Positions 45,276-57,269 of a stretch of 64,000 bases of DNA are shown piece after piece (within the stretch, counting starts at the first letter, position 1; every line of letters starts with the position of its first letter). Source of the stretch: Inia geoffrensis (Eukaryota > Chordata > Mammalia > Artiodactyla > Iniidae); the NCBI GenBank assembly GCA_036417435.1, contig CM070900.1, forward strand, positions 32,279,496 through 32,343,495, given 5' to 3'. The notes beneath the pieces are model-generated. The model did not search any database and was not told the DNA's origin. It saw nothing but the letters and a program-made list of their open reading frames with translations. Made by a program: the position numbers and the translations under genes.

Positions 45276-46588
45276 GGGGGCTCCTTCAAGATGGCAGAGG
45301 AATAAGACGTGGAGATCACCTTCCACACCACAAATACATGAAAACTACATCTACATTTGGAGCAACTCCTACAGAACACCTACTGAATGCTGGCAGAAGA
45401 CCTCAGACTTCCCAAAAGATGCCCTCAGGCGACCTACATGCAGAGGTGGGGCCAAATCCAAAGCTGGACCCCAGGAGCTGTGTGAACAAAGAAGAGAAAG
45501 GGAAATCTCTCCCAGCAGCCTCAGAAGCAGCGGATTAAAGCTCCACAATCAACTTGATGTACCCTGCATCTGTGTAATACCTGAATAGACAACGAATCAT
45601 CTCAAATTAAGGAAGTGGACTTTAGGAGCAACTGTAGACTTGGGGTTCGCTTTCTGCATCTAATTTGTTTCTGGTTTTATGTTTAACTTAGTTTAGTATT
45701 TAGAGCTTATAATCATGGTAGATTTGTTTATTGATTTGGTTGCTCTCTTCCAGCTTTTATTTTTTATATATATATATTTTTCTTCTTTTTTCTCTTTTTG
45801 TGAGTCTGTATGTGTATGCTTCTTTGTGTGATTTTGTCTCTATAGCTTTGCTTTTGCCATCTGTCCTAGGGTTCTCATTGTCCTTTTTTTCTTTTCTTTT
45901 GTTTTTTTTTAGTATAGTTTATAGTGCTTGTTATCATTGGTGGATTCGTTTTTTAGTTTGGTTACACTCTTCTTTCTTTCTCTCTTTTAAAAAATTATTT
46001 TCTCAATTTTCCTTATTTTTAATAATTTTTTCTACTTTAATAACTTCCTTCCTTCCTTCCTCTCTTTCCTTCTTTCTCCCTTTTATTCTGAGTCATGTGG
46101 CTGATAGGCTTTTGGTGTTCTGGCTGGGTGTCAGGCCTCAGCCTCTGAGGTGGGAGAGCCAAGTTCAGGACATTGGTCCACCAGAGACCTCCCAGCCCCA
46201 CGTAATATCAAACGGTGAAAGACCTCACAGAGATCTCCATCTCAAGGCTAAGACCAGCTCCACTCAATGACCAGCAAGCTACACTGCTGAACACCCTATG
46301 CCAAACAACTAGCAAGACAGAAACACAACCACACCCATTAGCAGAGAGGCTGCCTAAAATCATAATAAGGTCACAGACACCCCAAAACACACCATTGGAC
46401 GTGGTCCTGCCCACCAGAAAGACAAGATCCAGCCTCATCCATCAGAACACAGGCACCAGTCCCCTCCATCAGGAAGCCTACACAATCCACTGAACCAACC
46501 TGACCCACTGTGAGCAGACACCAAAAACAATGGGAACTATGAACCTGCAGCCTGTGAAAGAGACCCCAAACACAGTAAGTTAAGTAAA
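45276..46588 (+). promoter_or_regulatory. L1 5' UTR, internally deleted relative to the other long copy
   Basis: The segment aligns with 5589-5731, then jumps to the equivalent of 6600. A block from about 45615 to 46107 is T- and CT-rich, ending in a run of TTCC and CTTT units and then CTGATAG. The open frame at 45731-46270 is a translation of this pyrimidine-rich DNA and not a membrane protein gene. From 46108 the sequence again matches the other copy (CCTCTGAGGTGGGAGAGCC). Confidence 0.8.
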
Positions 46589-47515
46589 ATAAGAAGACAT
46601 AGAAATACAGAGCAGATGAAGGAGCAAGGTAAAAACCCATCAGACCAAACAAATGAAGAGGAAATAGGCAGTCTATCCGAAAAAGAATTCAGAGTAATGA
46701 TAGTAAAGATCCAAAATCTTGCAAATAGAATGGAGAAAATATAAGAAATGTTTAACAAGGATCTAGAAGAACTAAAGAGCAAACAAAGACTGATGAACAA
46801 CACAATACATGAAATTTAAAATTCTCTAGAAGGAATCAATAGCAGAATAACTGAAGCAGAAGAACTGATAAGTGAGCTGGAAGATAAAACAGTGGAAATA
46901 ACTACCACAGAGCAGAATAAAGCAAAAAGAATGAAAAGAATTTAGGACAGTCTCGGAGAACTCTGGGACAACATTAAATGCACCAACATTGGAATTATAG
47001 GGGTCCCAAAAGAAAAATAGAAAACAAAAGGGACTGAGAAAATATTTGAAGACTCTATAGTTGAAAACTTCCCTAATACAGGTAAGAAAATAGTCAATCA
47101 AGTCCAGGAAATGCAGAGGGTCCAATTCAGGATAAATCCAAGGAGAAACACGCCAAGACACATATTAATCAAATTATCATAAATTAAGTACAAAGAAAAT
47201 ATATTAAAAGCAGCAAGGAAAAAGCATCATTTAACATACAAGGGAAACCCCATAAGGTTAACAGCTGATCTTTCAGCAGAAAATCTGCAAGCCAGAAGTG
47301 AGTGGCAGGACATATTTAAAGTGATGAAAGGGAAAAACCTACAATCAAGATTACTCTGCCCAGCAAGGATCACATTCAGATTCAGTGGGGAAGTTAAAAC
47401 TTTTAGAGATAAGCAAAAGCTAAGAGAATACAGCACCACCAAACCAGCTCTACAACAAACGCTAGAGGAACTTCTCTGGGCAGGAAACACAAGGGAGGGA
47501 AAAGACTTACAATAA
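46589..47515 (+). pseudogene. L1 ORF1 pseudogene without a start codon
   Basis: The position matching the ORF1 ATG of the other copy reads ATA (46589-46591). Downstream, the IGSLSEKEF-type N-terminal codons, the coiled-coil stretch (NSRITEAEELISELEDK) and the C-terminal basic region (47321-47515) are recognisable in different frames, with stops such as the one in AAAATATAAGAAATG near 46735. The end is read at TAA 47513-47515, just before ORF2. Intact ORF1 would bind L1 RNA as a trimer. No complete product is possible. Confidence 0.85.
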
Positions 47516-47537
47516 CAAACCGAAGACACTAAAGAAA

Positions 47538-50500
47538 ATGGTAACACGAACAGACATTGATAACTACCTTAAATGTAAATGGATTAAATGCTCCCACCAA
47601 AGACACAGACTGGATGAATGGATACAACAACAAGACCTGTACATATGCTGTCTACAAGAGACCAACTTCAGACCTAGGGATACATACAAACTGAAAGTGA
47701 GGGGATGGAGAAAGACATTCCATGCAAATGGAAATCAAAAGAAAGCTGGAGAAGCAATTTTCATATCAGACAAAACAGACTTTAAAATAAAGACTATTAC
47801 AAGAGACAGAGAAGGACACTACATAGTGATCAAGGAATCAATCCAAGAAGAAGACATAACAATTGTAAATATTTATGCACCCAACATAGGAGCACCTCAA
47901 TACATAAGGCAAATGCTAAGAGCCATAAAAGGGGAAATCGACAGTAACACAATCATAGTAGGGGACTTTAACACCCCACTTTCACCAAGGGACAGATCAT
48001 CCAAAATGAAAATAAATAAGCAAACACAAGCTTTAAATGATACATTAAATAAGATGGATTTAATTGATATTTACAGTACATTCCATCCAAAAAAAGCAGA
48101 TTACACTTTCCTCTCAAGTGCTCATGGAACATTCTCCAGGATAGATCATATCTTGGGCCACAATCAAGCCTTGGTAAATTTAAGAAAATTGAAATCGCAT
48201 CAAGTATCTTTTCTGACCACAATGTTATAAGACTAGATATTAATTACAGGAAAAAATCTGGAAAAAATACAAACATGTGAAGTCTAAACAATACACTATT
48301 AAATAACCAAGAGATGACTGGAGAAATAAAAGAGAAAATCAAAAAGTACCTAGAAACAAATGAAAATGAAAACACAATGCAAAACGTATTGGATGCATTA
48401 AAAGCAGTTCTAAGAGGGAAGTTTATAGCAATACAATCCTACCTTAAGAAACAAGAAACATTTCAAAGAAACAAGCTAACCATATACCTAAAGCAATTAG
48501 AGAAAGAAGAACAAAAGTACTCCAAAGTTAGCAGAAGGAAAGAAATTATAAACGTCAGATCAGAAATAAATGAAAAAGAAATGAAGGAAATGATAGCAAA
48601 GATCAATAAAACTAAAAGCTGGTTCTTTGAGAATATAAAAAAAAATGATAAACCATTAGCCAGACTCATCAAGAATATAAGAGAGAAACTCAAATGAATA
48701 GAATTAGAAATGGAAAAGGAGAAATTACAGCTGACACTGCAGAAATACAAAGGATCATGAGAGATTACTGCAAGCAACTATATGCCACTAATATGGACAA
48801 GCTGGAAGAAATGGACAAATTCTTAGAAATGCACAACCTTCCGAGACTAAACAAGGAAGAAATAGAAAATATAAACAGACCATTCACAAGCACTGAAATT
48901 GAAACTGTGATTAAAAATCTTCCAACAAACAAAAGACCAGGACCAGATGGCTTCACAGGCGAATTCTACCAAACATTTAGAGAACAGCTAACACCTATCC
49001 TTCTCAAACTCTTCCAAAACATACCAGAGGGAGGAACACTCCCAAACTCATTCTAGAAGGCCACCATCACCCTGATACCAAAACCAGACAAAGATGCCAC
49101 AAAAAAAGAAAACTACAGGCCAATATCACTGATGAACATAGATGCAAAAATCCTCAACAAAATACTAACAAACAGAATCCAGCAGCACGTTAAAAGGATC
49201 ATACACTGTGAGCAAGTGCGGTTTATCCCAGGAATGCAAGGATTCTTCTATATATGCAAATCAATCAATGTGATAACCCATGTTAACAAATCCAAGGAGA
49301 AAAACCATATGATCATTTCAACAGACGCGGAAAAAGCTTACCAAAAAAAATTCAACACACATTTATGATAAAAACCCTCCAGAAAGTAGACATAGAGGGA
49401 AGTTACCTCAACATAATAAAGGTCATATATGACAAACCCACAGCCAACATTTTTGTCAATGGTGAAAAACTGAAACCATTTTCACTACGATCAGGAACAA
49501 GACAAGGCTGCCAACTCTCACCAGTATTATGCAACACAGTTTTGGAAGTTTTAGCCACAGAAATCAGAGAAGAAAAAGAAATAAAAGGAATCCAAATTGG
49601 AAAAGAAGAAGTAATACTGTCACCATGTGTAGATGACATGATACTCTACATAGAGAATCCTAAAGATGCTACCAGAAAACTACTAGAGCTAATCAATGAA
49701 TTTGGTAAAATTGCAGGATACAAAATTAATGCACAGAAATCTCTTGCATTCCTATACACTAATGATGAAAAATATGAAAGAGAAATTAAGGAAACACTCC
49801 CATTTACCATTGCAATAAAAAGAATAAAATACCTAGGAATAAACCTACCTAAGGAGACAAAAAACCTGTATGCAGAAAACTATAAGACTTTGATGAAAGA
49901 AATTAAAGACGAAACAAACAGATGGAGAGATATACCACGTTCTTGGATTGGAAGAATCAACATTGTGAAAATGACTATGCTACTCAAAGCAATCTATAGA
50001 TTCAATGCAATCCCTATCAAACTACCAAGGGCATTTTTCACAAAACTAGAACAAAAAATTTCACAATTTATATGGAAACACAAAAGACCCCGAATAGCCA
50101 AAGCAATCTTGAGAAAGAAAAATGGAGCTGCAGGAATCAGGCTCCCGGACTTCAGACTATACTACAAAGCTACAGTAATCAAGACAGTATGGTACTGGCA
50201 CAAAAACAGAAATATGGATCAATGGAACAGGATAGAAAGCCAAGAGATAAACCCACGCACATATGGTCACCTTATCTTTGATAAAGGAGGCAAGAATATA
50301 CAATGGAGAAAAGATAGTCTCTTCAATAATTGGTGCTGGGAAAACCGGATAGCTACATGTAAAAGAATGAAATTAGCATACTCCCTAACACCATACAGAA
50401 AAATAACATCAAAATGGATTAAAGACCTAAATGTAAGGCCAGACACTATAAAACTCTTAGAGGAAAACACAGGCAGAAGACTCTATGACATAAATCACAG

Positions 50501-51727
50501 CAAGATCCTTTCTGACAGCCCTCCTAGAGGAATGGAAATAAAAACAAAAATAAACAAATGGGACCTAATGAAACTGAAAAGCTTTTGCACAGCAAAGGAA
50601 CCTACAAACAAGATGAAAAGACAACCCTCAGAATGGGAGAAAATATTTGCAAACGAAGCAACTGACAAAGGATTAGTCTCCAAAATATACAAGCAGCTCA
50701 TGCGCTCAATATCAAAAAAAGAAATAACCCAATCCAAAAATGGGCAGAAGACCTAAACAGACATTTCTCCAAAGAAGATATACAGATTGTCAACAAGCAC
50801 ATGAAAGGATGCTCAACATCATTAATCATGAGAGAAATGCAAATGAGAACTATAATGAAGTATCACCTTACACCAGTCAGAATGGCCATCATCAGGGACT
50901 TCTCTGGTGGTGCAGTGGTTAAGAATCTGCTGCCAGTGCAGGGGACACGGGTTCAAGCCCTGGTCTGGGAGGATCCCACATGCTGTGGAGCAACTGAGCC
51001 TGTGCACCACAACTACTGAGCCTCTGCTCTGGAGCCCATGAGCCACAACTGCTGAGCCCACGTGCCACAATTACTGAAGCCTGCACGCCTGGAGCCCGTG
51101 CTCTGCAACAGGAAAAGCCACCGCAATGAGAAGCCCATGCAGTAACGAAGACCCAATGCAGCCAAAAATAAATAAATAAATTAAAAAAAAAAAAAAAGAG
51201 TGGCCATCATCAAAATATCTACAAATAATAAATGCTGGAGAGGGTGTGGAGAAAAGGGAACCCTCTTGCACTGCTGGTGGGAACGTAAATTGATACAGCC
51301 ACTATGTAGAATAGTATGGAGGTTCCTCAAAAAACTAAAAATAGAACCACCATAGGACCCAGCAATCCCACTACTGGGCATATACACTGAGAAAACCATA
51401 ATTCAAAAAGAGTCATGTACCACAATGTTCATTGCAGCTTTATTCACAGTAGCCAGGACATGGAAGCAACCTAAGTGTCCATCAACAGATAAATGGATAA
51501 AGAAGATGTGACACATATATAAAATGGAATATTACTTAGCCATAAAAAGAAACGAAATCGAGTTATTTGTAGTGAGGTGGATGGACCTAGAGTCTGTCAT
51601 ACAGAGTGAAGTAAGTCAGAAAGAGAAAAATAAATACCGTATGCTAACACATATATGTATGGAATCTAAAAAAAAAAAAGGTTGTGAAGAACCTAGCGGC
51701 AGGACAGGAATAAAGACACAGATGTAG
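47538..51727 (+). pseudogene. L1 ORF2 pseudogene, with a long open reverse-transcriptase stretch
   Basis: The ATG at 47538 is kept, but the first codons are in a shifted frame, so the conserved LNVNGLN motif is lost. The endonuclease resumes (CLQETNFRPRDTY, NIYAPNIGAPQYIR, VGDFNTPLSPRDRSS) until a frameshift before SDHN near 48215. Further open parts are 48314-48697, 48694-49056 ([15 protein letters not shown]), 49132-49368 (palm start, [10 protein letters not shown]) and 49365-50756, 463 codons. The last holds [12 protein letters not shown] and a mutated catalytic box, CVDDMILY in place of FADDMILY, with both Asp codons retained. A SINE at 50895-51200 then cuts off the C-terminal domain, in which the last Cys of the knuckle is also changed (TGGGAACGT). 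It cannot give full ORF2. Confidence 0.9.
50895..51200 (+). mobile_element. Long CHR-type SINE (CHR-1-like) inside L1 ORF2
   Basis: GGGACTTCTCTGGTGGTGCA head, GGGTTCAAGCCCTGG B-box-like segment, extended GAAGACCCAATGCAGCC part and AAATAAATAAATAAATT tail. Exact 12-bp TSDs TGGCCATCATCA lie at 50883-50894 and 51201-51212. Confidence 0.95.
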
Positions 51728-52036
51728 AGAATGGACTTGAGGACACGGGGAGGGGGAAGGGTAAGCTGGGACAAAGTGAGAGAGTGGCATGGACATATAT
51801 ACACTACCAAATATAAAACAGATAGCTAGTGGGAAGCAGCCGCATAGCACAGGGAGATCAGCTCGGTGCTTTGTGACCACCTGGAGGGGTGGGATAGGGA
51901 GGGTGGGAGGGAGGCGCAAGAGGGACGAGATATGGGGATGTATGTATATGTATAGCTGATTCACTTTGTTTTATGGCAGATGCTAACACACCATTGTAAA
52001 GCAATTATACTGCAATAAAGATGCTTAAAAAAAAAA

Positions 52037-52046
52037 AAGAATGAGG
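52037..52046 (+). repeat. Candidate target-site duplication, 3' copy, of the second long L1
   Basis: AAGAATGAGG directly after the A-tail, matching 45070-45079. The first A bases merge with the tail. Confidence 0.6.
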
Positions 52047-53139
52047 AATGCATGTCTGAAAAGGAAAATGAACTACTGAGTGTTAGAACAATTGAGTCTA
52101 ATCCATCCAGTTGGTGATGTTCACCCACTAGATGTTTATCCACTAGATGCTTGAGAGAAGACTTGGAACTGGAACTCGAGGGAGAGAGAGATATTTGTGA
52201 ATCCTTTACTGTTAAATGATACTGAAGCTCTGAATTTGAGACAGATTGATGAAGGATATCATAGACCTGAGGAAACGAAGGATAAAGAAAAAGTAGTATG
52301 GCAAACAAGTTCATTTACTTGGATGCAATTTTGAATATGTCTTTTATGATAGTTGTTCTTAACCATTTAATGCCGTGCTCTCTTAGAATCTGATGAAAGC
52401 TAAAAACTACAAAATGTACATGTGTACATATCCCTCAAGTATTAATATGATTTATAATAGTGCACAGACACTTTGACACATCCATGGACAGAACTTAGAT
52501 CAATAATCTGCCTCATGTTAAGATGCCTTGCTAGAGAAGAGTGTTTCTAACTCACATTCTTTTGTGAAATTCAGCTTTTTGAATAGCATATGTCATCCTG
52601 GAAATGCATATATTTTCTGGAGCTATAAAAATCTGAAGTGCATGCAAAGAGACTTTAAATGGAAAAAAATTTATAGACTTTTCAAATTTTTCCATTAGTT
52701 ACTTAGAGTCTGTTTTAGGATCCTAGATTTTGGAACAGACATGTGTTCATGTATCCATACTTTTTCACTCAATGCCTTAACTATAGTCAAAAGGAAATGA
52801 TGGATGTTGTTTCATTTTCCCAGAATGATATTAAATAACAATGACAAATGCCCTCTACAATGCTCTTTAAAACAGAAATATGAAAGTTTTGTTAGTACTA
52901 ATGAAAAATAAGGTGATCTCAGTTTCTCTAAAGACTGTCAAAGATTGAGGTCTCATGTGAATTTTAGTTTATTTAATATATTTAAGATTTCATATTCAAA
53001 ATAAGATTAATATCTGTGTGTGTATGATTCTCATATGTTTGATATTTTCTCTTATTTCTTCTTAAACCATTGACCTAAGCACCTAATCAGTCTATTCAGC
53101 TAAACATTGAAAACTAGTCGTACTATGTAAATATAGGCT
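52047..53139. other. Single-copy AT-rich sequence
   Basis: No repeat or gene recognised over about 1.1 kb. Confidence 0.5.
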
Positions 53140-53330
53140 AACAATAATTCTTGCTGACATTTATGTACGTTGCAATAGTTTTACATACACCCATTTTATT
53201 TTCACACCAAATTATAAGGTAAGCACAATTATCGTCCCCATTTTAAAGCAGAGGAAACAAAAGCCTGCCCAATGTAACACTCAGCTGGTAAGAAACAGAG
53301 TGCATCACACCCAGAACTCCAAGCCCATTC
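53140..53330 (-). mobile_element. MIR SINE, minus strand
   Basis: TTTTACATACACCCATTTTA, ATTATAAGGTAAGCACAATT, CCCATTTTAAAGCAGAGGAA and GTAACACTCAGCTGGTAAG fit the reversed MIR order. Confidence 0.7.
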
Positions 53331-53479
53331 TGTAAAAGGGTTTTTGAGAGATAGTATTCTTAAGTAAGAGCTATTTGTTCTGAAGTACATTTCTGTAAGA
53401 GAACCAGGCATGGGTTAGGGATGAAGGATGTTTAATCTCTATCATCTTTAATCTCTAACTTAAACTCATGCATCCTCCA

Positions 53480-53700
53480 CGATTAGGTAACGCAGGACTT
53501 CTATAGGGCCTAGTATTTAGGCTGTTATAGCACCAATTATTTTATTGACACAATCTGTTCTGGGATTTCTGATCATTTACTTAACACTAGGTTGTGGGCT
53601 GACTTTGGGCTAATCGTCACTGTGCTAAATGATTGTCATTGTATCATTAGCACCTAGCATTTTACTTTGCTCATAGTAGGAGCTCAAGTGTTAAAACCTA
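53480..53700 (+). mobile_element. L2 LINE 3' end fragment
   Basis: GGTTGTGGGCTGACTTTGGG, CATTAGCACCTAGCATTTTA and CATAGTAGGAGCTCAAGTG are the terminal L2 motifs in order. Confidence 0.65.
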
Positions 53701-54037
53701 GATCTTGGAATGAAAGTTTATACAAGTTTGGGATTGAACTTGGCAAGATGATTAGAGGAGCTCAAGAAGCTGCAAACTTCTTAGAGATAAATTCAGAGAT
53801 ATTAATTGACACTAAGCAGCTTGAAAAATCACACCTTTCGAAGTCCAATCATATTTTCTATTGATTTACGTTATCTACTCAGAGCTCTTAACCTTCATTG
53901 TGGATTGATCTTCAGTAGGGTCAGTCTGCCTTTCACTGAACTTCTCCACTTCCCCCTCTAATTTGCCTGCTCCCATCTCAAGTAGTTAGTGGTCTAAGCA
54001 ACCACTACACAAAAGAATTCCACTACTAATACATGTG

Positions 54038-54039
<2 letters not shown>

Positions 54040-54071
<32 letters not shown>
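54040..54071 (+). repeat. (TG)n microsatellite
   Basis: About 16 TG units. Confidence 0.95.
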
Positions 54072-54073
<2 letters not shown>

Positions 54074-54309
54074 CATCTCAACGTTTTTAAAGGAGAGATG
54101 TACTCCTTTTTCTGTAGCAGTGGTCATTTTTGAAAAACAGTTTATTATGGAATAACTGCATTACTGGGTTACTTTGCAGTATAGAAATTATGAATCAACC
54201 TTGTTCTTTAATAATGAGTTTCACTTCAAGTTAAATTTCATACCCTTTCATCAGTTTTCCTTCTCTTCCATGGAAAGCATTGCTCATTCATAGGTAACTA
54301 AATTGTAGT

Positions 54310-54555
54310 CCAGCAAAATAATAAAAGGCATGGCTGTGGAGTCAGGCTGACCTAGGTTCAAATTTCAATTTCGGCACTCATTATATTTGTATCTTTGGAC
54401 AAATTATTAAACTTCTTGGCTTCAAATCTTCATGACTAAAAACTGTGGTAATAATAACTCAGAGGCTTTTTAAAAGGATAAACTACAATAATATGGTAAA
54501 TCACTTAATACAATGTCTGGTACATGGTAGCTGTGTTTATTAATATTGTTTTTGT
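54310..54555 (+). mobile_element. MIR SINE
   Basis: GGCTGTGGAGTCAGGCTGAC, CTAGGTTCAAATTTCAATTT, GGACAAATTATTAAACTTCT, then GTCTGGTACATGGTAGCTGT. A fairly complete copy. Confidence 0.8.
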
Positions 54556-56232
54556 TATTACTTATTTTATTAGCAAGTAAATACTGTGCATTTACTGGGA
54601 TTTCTGATTCAGGCTTTACTGTCTAAACAAGTTTGCTGGCTTTTAGCAAGAAAGTAAACATCTGTCTTAAGTCTTTTATTGACTAGATTTAAAATCCAGT
54701 GTTTTATAAATAATGGAACTTGGCTCAATCATACCAAAATGAAATCTAACAATGGCATGTTGGTTTTATTACAACAACCAAAATGAGATTGTTCATTCAT
54801 TCCATCAATTCAAGCTCTACGTTTGGTAGGATTATCATTAGAATTTATAATGTTTGTGAGCATGAGACTCAGACATTGGAAGGTAAGTGTGGAAAATGAT
54901 TTAATATATGAATTTACTATAAATCATAAGAGGCGACTAGTATTAAAGGAAAACAGTATATGTCAGAATATAATTTCATCAACAAGTTTGTGAGTGGCCT
55001 AGAAAGGTGACAAATATTTCTAATTTCAAAAGTAGTTAATGACACTGAAAATGTGCACCTCTTCTACTATGAGCAATACTTCATAATATATTACAAATAT
55101 GTATGTATATATGTACACTCCCTTATAAAAATATAAATTCTAGCTAAATAAGATTACCCTAACAAACTTTATTTCTGTTCATTAGTTCACTTACATTTAA
55201 TTAATAGCCATAGTCAATCTGTCCCATAGCTTGTTCTTTTAAGGTAAATTCACAAGTAGTTGAATCTTCTAGTACTCCCTTATTCTGAGCTGTAATTAAT
55301 TTGGTGGTTTTACAGGAGTATGGTTTCCAAAGGCCTGAATGGCAGGTGTCCAATGTAATAATCCCTATATTCTAAGGTTGGGTGAACGCACAGCTGGAAG
55401 AGAAATAGTCAAGTCTGCTAATAGAAATTTACTGTACCAGATCCTCAACAATCAGATTGGCAATCGCATCTCATTAGTTTTCTAATTAAACTGTAAGTGT
55501 AATACATACATACAGATCATGCTTTTGAGCTACTGAAATATTATATTCATTTTCCAATAGGCTAATCACATTAAATTATTGAACCTAGGAAAAATAAAAT
55601 TCTATAACTGTAATAATTCAAACTTGCCGGCATCAACCCATTTTTCAAAGAATAAAAAAAATCTATCAAATAATAACTATTTTTCTTGGGAGATTTTTTT
55701 TTCCTGCAGCAGATTTTAATTATGAAGTGAACAAAAAATATGACAAATAGCCAGTAAAATCAAATGACTATCATTTGCCCAGTCACCTTCCTTCTTACTT
55801 CCCTTTTTGATTACCCTTAAGAAAGAAGAAATGATTTTTTTAAAAATTCAAAGCAAGACAGAATTAAACACAAATGCCAGTGAAGAGTGTGATAACATTT
55901 TCAAGTCTATGGGCACAAAAGCTTATTTCTGCAGTATCCTTGCAGGGTGATTTCTTAAATGGGAGATAGCTCTGATTTGACAATGGTTCATAAAAGTATT
56001 TTTATCAATGGAAATACTGCAATGAGACAATGCTTCCTGACACTTACAAACAAAGTCAGCATTCATTTCTTTGCACACGGAGGGATGCTATCAGAGGCAG
56101 AAAGAAAAGTAACTTTTTTATTTGAGTAAGGTACAATAAAGGTAGTTTTGTGGAATAGATTTTGTTCCTGCTGCTATTGGAATTTTATGTAGGGGAAAAT
56201 GGGATGCTTATTAAATGGATTGCATTTAGCAT
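54556..56232. other. Single-copy AT-rich sequence (about 1.7 kb)
   Basis: No recognised repeat. 55220-55560 is repeat-free and conserved-like, without proof. No gene. Confidence 0.45.
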
Positions 56233-56238
56233 TATATA

Positions 56239-56763
56239 TGTAACTACAGAACAAGCCTCAAACTGGCCGTGTCCTGTTCCTTACAAGATACTGAGTTGTT
56301 TTTCAGAGACAACAGAACAAACCATGAGCCATGCAGGCAAAGCACGCACAGAGTAGAAAATGTTTATCTCAAACAACACCCGGAACCAAACTTTCTCTTT
56401 CCCCCACTCCCAGCGAAACCAAAGGAATGGAACATGACCAGAACCTAAACGCTGAACCCCTTCGGAAGTGAAGGGTCTGTTGTGCACGAAGATCCAGTGC
56501 TAAAGCCCCTTTGCCGGGCCTTACCATATATGACCAAGTTCCAGAGCCCTCCAGTGGAAACCTGCCCCACCAGCACTTCTGCATACCAGCCACCCTCCCC
56601 TGATTCAAAAGTCTGACTGAACTCCAGGTGGAGACACAGATTGGAGCCTTGCCTCCTGTCTCCTTGCTGGCTGACCTCATAGTAAAGCTTTTCTTTTCTC
56701 AAATCCAGTGCTATAGTATTGGCCTCTGTGAGTGTTGGGCAGTGAGCCCTTTACTTGGTAACA
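56239..56763 (+). mobile_element. Solo LTR of an endogenous retrovirus
   Basis: 525 bp starting TGTAACTACAG and ending CTTGGTAACA, flanked on both sides by TATATA (56233-56238 and 56764-56769). It is GC-richer than its surroundings. A variant polyadenylation signal AGTAAA is at 56681-56686, followed by a pyrimidine-rich stretch and GTATTGGCCTCTGTGAGTG, as in ERV1-type LTRs. No internal viral sequence is present, so this is a solo LTR. Orientation is inferred from the polyadenylation-side motifs. Confidence 0.75.
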
Positions 56764-56769
56764 TATATA

Positions 56770-57269
56770 CTTTAAGAATGCAAAAATAACTGTCTAAATT
56801 AGTAGAATAACATGAGTCAATTAGTAAGGTACACGAGGAGGGTGATAACACTCATGGCAATAGGGGACCTTACCCCAAAAGAAAGGCCCTGAAAATCATG
56901 GGGTTGAGGATAATCTGTGAAGGCCTGGCTATAAGAGTGATTCCATACAGGTCAAATGTTTGGAGACGTAGGAGGAAATATGTTCTAGATGTAAATGCAC
57001 ATGAGTTAGTATCCTAATCTCTGCATTGACTGGCACCTTGCATAAAGCAAATGAATTTTACTTTTGTAGAATTTGGTAAATGCAAAAATAATTTAACTTT
57101 CCACCAAAGCCACAATCCCCTAAAGTGGTAGTTGGATCATGTTTTATAATTGGGCAGTATTTCAAGGCTTATTTAAACTTTTTAGTGATGTATTTGTGCT
57201 ACCTTGTTGTCTGAAATGGACTACTATTGAGATTCTTTGTTTTTATTTATCGTTATTTGTTTTCAGTAA
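56770..57269. other. Single-copy AT-rich sequence
   Basis: Nothing recognised. Confidence 0.45.

Larger units (their letters stand above)
45276..52036 (+). mobile_element. Second nearly full-length L1, plus strand
   Basis: Starts around GGGGCTCCTTCAAGATGGCA and ends with CAATAAAGATGC and an A-tail at 52036. All L1 parts are present in order. Its 5' UTR lacks an 868-nt GC-rich block found in the copy at 5.6 kb (junction 45418/45419) but keeps a 493-nt T-rich block (45615-46107) that the other copy lacks. ORF1 has lost its ATG, ORF2 is broken in several places, and a SINE is inserted at 50895-51200. Confidence 0.93.

Noticed and set aside
45731..46270. A 179-codon frame rich in Phe, Leu and Ser that looks like a membrane protein
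   Set aside because: It is a translation of the T- and CT-rich part of the L1 5' UTR and continues into ordinary L1 5' UTR; composition explains the hydrophobicity.
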